Positions 55,801 to 64,000 of a stretch of 64,000 bases of DNA are shown here, in pieces. The stretch spans positions 29,576,333 to 29,640,332 of the forward strand of contig NC_049901.1 of NCBI RefSeq assembly GCF_001411555.2. The letters run 5' to 3'. Position 1 is the stretch's first letter, and each line of letters begins with the position of its first letter. Below the pieces are notes generated by a model. The model saw only the letters and a list, made by a program, of their open reading frames with translations, was not told where the DNA came from and did no database searches. A program made the translations under genes and the position numbers. This stretch comes from Juglans regia (taxonomy: Eukaryota; Streptophyta; Magnoliopsida; Fagales; Juglandaceae).

Positions 55801-56335
55801 CTTGCTTTCATGCATAACATTATTTAGAAATGACTTTGCTTTACGTTTCACTTTCTTGGGCCAGTACACACTATTACGCTCCGTGTGTTAGGGTTAGCGG
55901 TCTTTTGGACCTGGATTCCCGCCCGCGGCCGCAGGTTGGGAACCCATTTTTCATAGGGGGCAGCACTAGGTGCACTTCCAGTACTACTTACCCGGCATTG
56001 CAATCTGCCCATTCATTTGGTACCGTTTTCATACATGTGGCCATTACGTGCATTCATACATCCATGCTTTCATTCCTTCTCATTTCCTTTCTTTAGAAAA
56101 AGTAACGTTTTCATCATCTTCGTTTAGTGCCAATGCATATGCGTTTCTTTGAAAGGAATATTTCATGTCATGATACATATAGGTACGACATAATTATTTG
56201 AGAGAGCATGCATAAAATCTCATGATGCATTACCTTATGTACACACAATGGTAATTAACAAGGTACTTAATAGGGGTTACCAAGAAAGGTTTATACATAC
56301 TATACATGCATCTATTCTTTCATAAGAGAAACATT

Positions 56336-56340
<5 letters not shown>

Positions 56341-56366
<26 letters not shown>
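56341..56366. repeat. (GA)n microsatellite in LTR I
   Basis: Thirteen GA units. Confidence 0.95.
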
Positions 56367-58486
56367 CTTTTTCATAAAAGAGCTTTGTGTGAAATGAGCA
56401 TGGTCATAGCTACTTACCTCATGGCTTTACAAGTTCCTTGAATCTTGAAAATAAACTCCTATTCAATGAAATGAAATAAACATATTAATATTCATTCCAC
56501 TTAAGACTTTACTATCCAATACCCATACGCGCTTACTTAAATTCCAAGTGGAATTAAGACGTCTTCCTTAATCCATTTAGCTACATACATAGCACTAAGT
56601 CAACTCTTAGTATCTTCATTACAATATTCAAGTACCTATAATAGTATGAGGCTTGCTTGCTGTCCATTTTTAAAGGCTATTGTTTTCTATAATGGTAATA
56701 GATGGGAATCATAAGTTAAACATGAAGATGTGCTATAAATCTGGAATTTTCATAAAGGAGGGCATTTTGACAATTTTGCATCATCATATGGAAGATAGAT
56801 CCAACAAGAGGTAATGCTCATAAGAGGGTTGGTTTTGTCACTCATTCTCCAATGGTTTTTCATGCTAAAGTTTATCTTTGATTAAACAAGAAGGAGTAAG
56901 GTTAAGCAAAGGTAAAGTGATTGGCTTAGGCTTCCAAAACAGAACCTGTTTTCTAGTTTCTGTAGTGCATGGACAGCTAGCAAATCTCAATGTTTTCATG
57001 GTCTTAAACATCCCTTACTTAATCAAATATCAATCATCCAATTAACTAGTACAAGAGACGTAGAACTCAAGAAAGCCTCATATATACATATATATTCTGA
57101 AAACAATAATAATAAAGAGATACAAACTCTTGGCATGTTTAAAACTTCTAAGGTAAGCTTACCAATTTAATTTAAAAGTCTTGGTGGCTCACTTAGGCCA
57201 TAAATCTTGAGCAAAGCATGTTTAAAATTAAAGTCTTAACTTCATTAATTTAATACATAAAAGCATGATTAAGAACATAGCTTGGACTCAAGAAAACATA
57301 AGAGAAAACACAACCTCAACCTTGGGACATACGGCTGGAACACAAACAAGACACACACACACACGACTTCTTGATCCACATACAAAACAGAACATGATCC
57401 ATGGCAAAAACCACCTCAAAACAGAGCACACACCCACACGGTTTAGGGCCATAACAGAACACACACAAGCACAACTATCCTCATGAAATAGAACACTCAC
57501 ATGGCTGAATCCCTAAACAGAGTATAGACGTACACGCACACACACAGAGCTCGGGTTCAACAAGAACAGAGCTTGACTCACGGCAAAGCCTTTTCAAGAT
57601 ACTTGGTCTACCCAGAAAAATTGGAGTTTCGATCACTACCCCTTAGATAAAACACTAGGAGAAGCAACAAGAAACTAGTCTAGGAAACTTCAATAAACTC
57701 AATCGCAAGAAGTCTTAGGGAAAGAGCATCACCTGATTTCATCCCCTTTTCAAGCCACGGAAACACAGCAGATGCGAAAGGGAAGAGAAATCCCAAAAAT
57801 CTCAAAGCTGGAACGACAGAAAAATTCTTAAAACAAACCCTAGATTAAATCATAATTTTAAGATTTCGAAACCAGAATTTACAGCCACAAAAACACACTT
57901 ACACGATGAAGTTTCCTTGAAGGCTTTCGGTGGAAACCTGGGTTTACGAAATGGGAGAATCAGCTTGAGGAGAAGAAGAGGTCGCGCGGTTGGGAAAGGG
58001 GAAACCGAAGGGTTCTTCGTGTGAATGAAGGAGACTAGAGAAGTTTTCTCTCCTCCGTGTGCCTTGGGACCGACGGGTAAGAGAATGAAGAAGGGAAAAA
58101 TCCTCTTAGCTTCTTGAGGAAGCTTACGGTGAAGAGAGGAAATGGGAAAGTCTAATGGCTTGTCTTACAAGCCAAGGGGCTGAACGGTTAGGATTAAACC
58201 TTGGGAGATATTTCCTCCCACCTACCCATCCAAGGGTTGAAAAGGTTTGGGTCACTTCTTAATTAAATAAAAGTAGAAGGCTTTAAAGAAAAATATTATA
58301 AAGTCTTAAAATATATCTTTAAATTATTTTTAATGACCTTCACAAAATAAAAGCACACACTTCTTAAAAATAAAAATAAATAATGAGATAATAAATTGAT
58401 AAAAATCCTTATTTCAAAATATTGACTTAAAAATATTAGTAGATGACGTAAGGACCTACGTAGTAGGATTCGGGTATTACACATTG

Positions 58487-60898
58487 CACCAAGCCTTCTT
58501 CAACCATCTGAGTCCCTTGCTTGAGCCATCGGTAGTCTAAAATAGTTTGAGGTTCTAAGATGACTTCCCCCTCGTCGGAGAAAGGTGGTAACTCAACTCG
58601 TTTAGCTTCAGCCCCCTCTCGGTTGAGGTCTTCATTAAACTGGTAGCTTTTAAGTAGCGATACATGAAACACTGGGTGAATGCGTGCTTCCTCCGGCAAC
58701 TTTAATTTATATGCTACTGGTCCAATTTTTTCGAGAATTTGGTAGGGTCCGAAAAAACGGCTAGCCAGTTTTTGATGGACCCGTTTAAAGACCGTTTGCT
58801 GGCGATATGGATGTAGCTTCAACAGCACCCAGTCGCCGATATTGAACGTAATGTCCCTTCTTTTTTTATCTGCCAACTGCTTCATTCGATTCTGCGATCT
58901 CTCTAAATTAATCTTCAATTGCCGTAGCAGTTCATCTCGGCGCATGAGTTGTTGGTCAACTTCGTGTACTGAGGAGAGGCCATCTTTGTACGTCGGAATA
59001 GAGGGTGGTAACCGCCCATACAGCGCCTGGAAAGGAGTCATTCCAGTCGAAATGTGATATGTTGTATTGTACCAATATTTAGCCCAAGGTAAGTATGAAC
59101 ACCATTTCCGGGGCCACTGATGAACAAAACACCGTAGATATTGTTCGACGCAACGGTTGACGACTTCCGTTTGGCCATCCGTTTGTGGATGGTATGAGGA
59201 ATTGAGTTTCAGTTTGGTGCCCGACATCTTGAAGAATTCTTGCCAAAAATGGCTGATGAAAATCGGATCCCGATCGCTGACAATTGACTTGGGCATCCCG
59301 TGCAGCTTGATAATACCTTCGACAAATTTTTCTGCCACATTTTTTGCAGTGAAAGGATGGCTTAAGGTCAGGAAATGTGCAGACTTACTGAATCTGTCGA
59401 CAACTACCATTATGGTGTCTCTCCCTTGTGAGATTGGTAAACCTTCAATAAAATCTAGGGAGATGTCGTCCCATACTTGACACGGAATGGGTAATGGCTG
59501 AAGGAGTCCGGCTGGAGACAAGGTTTCTGTTTTAATTTTCTGGCAAACTTCACATCCTTTTACGTAGTTCTGCACTGCTCCATGCATCCCCGGCCAGTAA
59601 AATTGTTGTCCCAGCTTCTTAAATGTACGTAAGACACCCGAATGACCCCCCACCTTGGTGTCATGCATCTCGTGCAGCAATTTAGCCCGTAAGGCTGTGT
59701 CGTTCGGAACAATAATCCTGCCTTTATAACGTAAGAGTCCTTTGCTCCATGTATACGAACTTCCAGGTTGTTCCGTGGCCACACGGCGTTTTGCTTGAAT
59801 GTATGGGTCCTTTTCCGCAGCTCTTTTAATTTCTTCCCACAAGCTAACTTGCGGAAAAAAAATAGTTTGAAGGACGGGACTGCCCTGCTTTCGAGAGAGA
59901 GCATCAGCTGCAGAGTTTTCGCGGCCTGGTTTGTATGTAATTTCATAATCGTAGCCCAACAACTTAGCGACCCATTTTTGTTGCTCCGGAGTTGCTATTC
60001 GCTGCTTTAAAAAATATTTGAGGCTACATTGATCGGTTTGAATGTAGAATTTCTGGCCTAGAAGGTAAGGCCGCCATGTGCGTATGGCTTCGATGATTGC
60101 CAACATTTCCTTAGCGTACGTTGACCATGATTTCTTAGCCACTCCGAGAGCTCGACTCATGTAAGCCACTGGCTTGCCGCGTTGAGATAGAACTGCTCCG
60201 ATGCCTTCTCCCAACGCATCCGTTTCAATAGTAAAAGATTCATTGAAGTTTGGCATGGCCAGTATAGGAGTGGTCGTCATGGCCCGTTTGAGCGCAAGAA
60301 AGGCACGTTCAGCTTCCTCGTGCCATCCGAATTGCCCCTTTTTGAGAAGATTAGTGAGAGGTCTAGCTATGATACTGTAGTTTTTGACGAACTTCCGGTA
60401 ATAACCTGTCAAGCCTAAAAAATCACGCAGTTCCGAAATGTTAGTGGGTTGTGGCCAGGCTACCATAGCAGCAATTTTATTGTCATCCACCTTCACGCCT
60501 TGACTAGTGATGATGTGCCCCAAGTACTCCAGTTCTTGCTGCCCAAATGCACACTTGCTCGATTTTACAAAAAATCGATGCTGCCTCAATATTTCAAAGG
60601 CTTGCCTTACATGTGATAAATGGCGGTCCCAATCCGGACTATAGATTAGAATATCATCAAAGAAAACTAATATAAATTTTCTAAGATGCGGACGAAAGAT
60701 GGAGTTCATGATAGCTTGAAATGTTGAAGGCGAGTTACATAAACCGAACGGCATTACTAAGTATTCGTAATGACCATTATGTGTCCGAAAAGCAGTTTTT
60801 ATGGATGTCACTTGGTTTAACTCGTACCTGATGGTAGCCCGCTCGCAGATCGAGTTTGGTAAAATACGAAGCACCGTGGAGCTCATCCAACATATCAT
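58487..60898 (-). pseudogene. pol of J: RT, RNase H, integrase, up to the I insertion
   Basis: A long intact frame. RT palm contains YLVMPFGLCNSPSTFQ and the catalytic LVFFDDILIYS. RNase H contains FTIETDALGEGIGAVLSQ. Integrase has the zinc region with HDTKVGGHSG and CEVCQKIK, then catalytic D in LDFIEGLP, D in IVSDRDPIF and E after HPQTDGQTE. The C-terminus GPYQILEKIGPVAYKLKLP and HPVFHVSLLK is typical of chromoviruses. The genuine frame is cut by I after EEGLVQ. The translation beyond 58482 is LTR sequence. Codons before about 60800 belong to a different frame from the true RT start. Confidence 0.93.
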
Positions 60899-62189
60899 CT
60901 ACTGTTGGTATCGGAAATCGATCTTTAATCGTTGCGGCATTGAGTGCCCGATAATCTGTGCAAAAGCGCCAATTCCCGTCTTTCTTTTTTACTAGCAATA
61001 CGGGTGATGAAAATGGGCTAGTGCTGGTTTGAACAAGCCCTGATTGCAGCATGTCCTGAACCTGCTTTTTGATCTCATTTTTCTGATAATGTGCATACCG
61101 ATAAGGCCGAACGTTTATTGGTTCGGTTCCTTCCTTCAGATTAATGCAGTGGTCGACTTCCCTTGGTGGTGGTAAGCAAGAGGGCTCTACAAATAGATCA
61201 GAAAATTCCTGCAGTAATTTTTGCATGCTGGGATGAATCTTCATCGGTGGTTCTGCTTGAGCGATCTGGAAGCATAACGCAAACAGCGTTTGACTGGGGC
61301 GACATTCCTTGGTTAGTTCCTTGAGTGACGCGGCTTGGATGTCTTGCCCGTCGACGCCGATTAATCTCCTGGGTTGGTTTTCCCATAAAAATTCCATGGT
61401 TAATTGTTTCCAGTCGCACACCACGGCACCAAGTAATTCAAGCCATTGTATTCCAAGTACTACGTCCAAGCCTGTGAGAGGTAAGGAATAAAGAGTTAAG
61501 GAAAACACAGTGCCCTGCAAATTGATTTGTACCCCTTCGAACCTTCCTTGACATCTAAGAGATTCTCCATTGGCAACCCGAACGGGAAAAGTCTCTGTTG
61601 GAATAACTGGTAATCGCAACAAGTTAGCTAAACGCTCACTCAGGAAATTGTGAGTTGATCCGCTGTCGATTAATATAACGACGTAGTGGTCACCGATTCT
61701 AGCCGTTACTCACATGGTCTTGGGCGCTGACCAGCCCGTTAACGCATGCAACGTAATCTCTGGTTCTAGATTCTCCTCCTGGTGTCTTCCCGTATCTCTT
61801 TCTTCATTGACTTCATCATAGGGAACGTTAATATCGTCCTCGTAGCCCTCCAACATTAGTATCCGTGGCCCTTGACATCTATGACCTGCAGTAAAACGTT
61901 CATTACAATTGAAACATAAACCTTGGAGACGTCGTCGCTGCATTTCCTCCCAACTCAATCGTCGAACTGGAGCGCCATTTGCTGCCCGATTTGCTGGTGG
62001 AAGAGCTGGGGGAGCTCGTAATGGAGGGGTAGGTCGTAAGACCCTCCTTTGTCTCATTAGTTGATCATCTCTCATCCTTGCAAAACGTATAGCATCTTTC
62101 AAAGTTTGTGGTTTAAACATACGGATTCCATCCGAAATTTTTGTCTTCAAACCACCATGAAGGTGCCCACCAAAGCCTTTTGTGTCCAA
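60777..62189 (-). pseudogene. gag C-terminus, protease and start of RT of J
   Basis: Zinc-knuckle-like CFNCNERFTAGHRC comes first. Then, after an in-frame TGA at 61710-61712 (probably from CGA), comes the aspartic protease motif LIDSGSTHNFLS. RT follows with DHCINLKEGTEPINVRPYRY, SPFSSPVLLVKKKDGNWRFC and LDLRAGYHQVRV. The frame is lost at about 60796-60800, where a run of five A appears to have one A too many. Protease processes the polyprotein. RT copies the RNA. Confidence 0.9.
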
Positions 62190-62755
62190 CCTTTGACCCG
62201 GTTGCCTAATTGTTCGAATTCCCGTTGGTAATCACGCATGGAACCCGTCTGCCGGATACGGGACAGAGCCTCGTCAAAGTCTTCGCAGTCTGATGGCCCA
62301 AAACGCGCCCAGAGTTCCTCTTCAAAATCGATCCAGGATAGCACTCGACCTTCATCTTGAAAAGTCCTGCGAATCCATTGCCACCACTGGTTGGCTTCTC
62401 CTTCCAAATGGTAAGATGCTAAAGAAACCTTTTGGTTGTCGGGAGTATTTTGGAACTCGAAAAACTGGTTTACACGGTTGAACCATTCCGTCGGATCATC
62501 TCCCGAAAATCGCGGAAATTCTAATTTTGCCGTTTTGGAGGATACCACAAACCGTCCCCCATTGTGACCTTCACGGTTTGGATTACCATGGTTTGGAGGT
62601 TCTTTGTTGGCAAGGAGCACATCAGAGAGACGGTTAAGAGTCTCTTCAACGTGTCGCAATCGATCCGCCATGCCCAGCTCCATCCGGTGTAGCCCCTCTT
62701 GAACTTCACCAAGTCCAGCCTCCAGATGTTCAATTCTCTCTTTATTGGTTCCCAT
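62147..62755 (-). pseudogene. gag (N-terminal part) of J
   Basis: The start ATG at 62755 (MGTNKERIEHLEAGLGEV) lies 15 bp after the PBS. A coiled-coil-like N-terminus is followed by the Gag core LEFPRFSGDDPTEWFNRVNQ and ANQWWQWI, then SMRDYQREFEQLGNRV. Gag forms the virus-like particle. The frame breaks near 62155, where one G is missing compared with the continuing frame, so this part ends early at 62147. Confidence 0.9.
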
Positions 62756-62770
62756 AGTAAAATGAACCTG

Positions 62771-62782
62771 GCTCTGATACCA
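62771..62782 (-). other. Primer binding site of J, initiator tRNA-Met
   Basis: Minus-strand TGGTATCAGAGC, two bases inside the 5' LTR, an exact match to the usual plant initiator-Met primer site. Confidence 0.95.
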
Positions 62783-62784
62783 AT

Positions 62785-63334
62785 TGATAGGTCCCAAATG
62801 AATAGAACAGAAAATATTAAAGAAAAGCCGTATTCTCTTCGGGTGAGAATGTACCACAATTTGACTCAACAATGATTAGATGCTTTATTCATAATTCTCC
62901 TCTGCTTAAATAGCAGAATTGCACCGAAATAAAAGGAAACAAATAACAGACTTGCGGACTGACTTGCGGAACAATAATGGAAAGACGCGGACTGACTTGC
63001 GGACTAAGTACCGAAACTGCAGCTCACAAAACAGAGCCTAAAACAGAATAAAAACAGAGCGTAAAAATAGAAAGCTTAACATAGAGTGACATTAAACGGA
63101 AATCCTCCGCTTCGTGCGTTTGTGCGGATGCCATGCGCGCTTCATGCGTATAAGCTCGCTGATCAGTTATGCATGCTACGCTCGCACGCAATTCATGCGC
63201 GCCTCACGCGTATATGCTCACGGACCCAGTCTTGCCCATTGACCCAGTCACGCCGCATGCTATCTTCCGTAACAGATTATCCCAAATATTTGGGATTTGG
63301 TTTACGAATTCTTGCGGAACGACGTGGCCTATCA
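62785..63334 (-). repeat. 5' LTR of J, 550 bp
   Basis: TGATAGG...CCTATCA ends. GC-richer core around 63110-63240. About 98-99 percent identical by eye to 54500-55047. Confidence 0.95.
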
Positions 63335-63399
63335 CCATGCATTTCATGAGATAGGTTATGGATTATGCATCATTTAGACATATAAGTGCATTTTGTAAT

Positions 63400-63890
63400 T
63401 TTCATTCCTTGTTAATGTTTATTTTTCTTAAGTTAGTTAGATTCTAACTTAGCATAATTTATTTCATAGCTAGTACTTCACTTATAGTTTCAACAGTCTA
63501 TAAGTTGGCATCTAACTTACATTTTGATTATTATTTATGATTTATTGATAAATGTCACATTCATTTTATAACTGTCATTTTGAGCATAAAATGTCATATC
63601 TTATGTTTCATTTTTATTTCTCATACAACTATCATTTTTAAACTGTGTCACATACATGCATATCATGAAAAAATATTTTATCATGACTCCAAAGACTAGG
63701 ATGGGGAAGTATCCTTGTGGAACTCCTCTATCCACTGTGAAGTGATTAAATATGAAATGGTAACCTCTGGATTGATGAAAAACAGTCAACAGATTTCGAA
63801 GTGTTTCTTTTTAAAGGATGCCGAAGCGAAGTCATACGTTATGACACCTAATGCTGGTCGGTGTACATGTTATGATTTTTACGATGTTAT
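63400..63890 (+). mobile_element. Old LTR fragment related to G
   Basis: AAGTTGGCATCTAACTTAC, then TTTATGATTTATTGATAAATG, and later CATGACTCCAAAGACTAGGATGGGG...AACAGTCAAC follow the order seen in G at 22125-22560. It is plus-oriented and lacks recognisable ends. Confidence 0.6.
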
Positions 63891-63898
63891 ATAATGTT

Positions 63899-64000
63899 AG
63901 AGTAATGCTATACATCACACTCTCATCCTACTTTCATCCTATTAAGTAAGATGTGGCACATTCATCACCATTGGATGATAAAGAAGCATTTAATAAATGA
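63899..64000. other. Possible MITE edge
   Basis: AGAGTAATGCTATACATCACACTCTCATCC resembles the start of MITEs common in woody dicots. The window ends before a partner end could be seen. Confidence 0.25.

Larger units (their letters stand above)
55161..58481 (-). mobile_element. Solo LTR I, 3321 bp, inserted in J
   Basis: Plus-strand ends are TGTCACGACCCTGTCCC and GGATTCGGGTATTACA, with the target duplication CATTG at 55156-55160 and 58482-58486. Ends resemble those of H, and orientation is inferred in the same way. It has a field of CTTTCATGCATAACTGTA-type repeats at about 55610-55800 and a (GA)n tract. Short open frames inside have no recognised product. Confidence 0.92.
54500..63334 (-). 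mobile_element. Chromovirus J (Ty3/gypsy), complete but decayed, split by I
   Basis: Two LTRs (62785-63334 is the 5' one, 54500-55047 the 3' one) with ends TGATAGG...CCTATCA and the target duplication CCATG at 54495-54499 and 63335-63339. It has PBS, gag-pol and PPT. Net length without I is about 5.5 kb. By eye the LTRs differ at about seven substitutions and one 2-bp indel, so insertion was recent. Size, short LTRs and domain order fit the Reina group of chromoviruses. The clade is inference. Confidence 0.95.

Overview
The window is nuclear DNA of a flowering plant, most likely a woody dicot. The evidence is one intron-rich nuclear gene for mitochondrial aspartate aminotransferase, an AT-rich background, and a thick layer of nested Ty3/gypsy chromovirus LTRs, L1-type LINE sequence, a PIF/Harbinger-like element and MITEs. 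The MITE types at 1980-2317 and 52829-52970 would fit Fagales, but that is only an impression.

Layout. 1-3665: intergenic DNA with a possible terminal exon, a poly(A) retroposon, a Tourist-like MITE and an old LTR. 3666-21031: a 'Russian doll'. A solo LTR (D) is split by a full but pol-less gypsy element (E, 5615-19999). The 3' LTR of E is in turn split by a solo LTR (A, minus), a second poly(A) retroposon and a 5'-truncated LINE. About 21500-36187: a second doll. An old LTR (G) contains solo LTR F, which contains solo LTR B (minus), which contains solo LTR C (plus). 37129-43146: a PIF/Harbinger-like element with a decayed Myb/SANT-like ORF1 and no visible transposase, split by solo LTR H. 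43489-49944 (minus): the only intact host gene, with ten exons and a 432-residue product. 50000-54499: AT-rich intergenic DNA with MITEs and LTR scraps. 54500-63334 (minus): a complete, recently inserted chromovirus (J, net about 5.5 kb) with PBS, PPT, two 550-bp LTRs and a decayed gag-pol. Its chromodomain-like C-terminus is split by solo LTR I. 63335-64000: an old G-type LTR fragment and a possible MITE edge.

Boundaries of A, B, C, D, E, H, I and J rest on TG...CA ends flanked by identical 5-bp target duplications. F has a 4/5 match. I found no tRNA, rRNA or CRISPR. Apart from the aminotransferase, nearly all open reading frames are transposon remnants or chance. I see no convincing new gene system. 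The most unusual structures are the nested very long LTRs, the hairpin arrays and a conserved splice-donor-like palindrome inside them, and the hairpin-forming ends of the Harbinger-like element.
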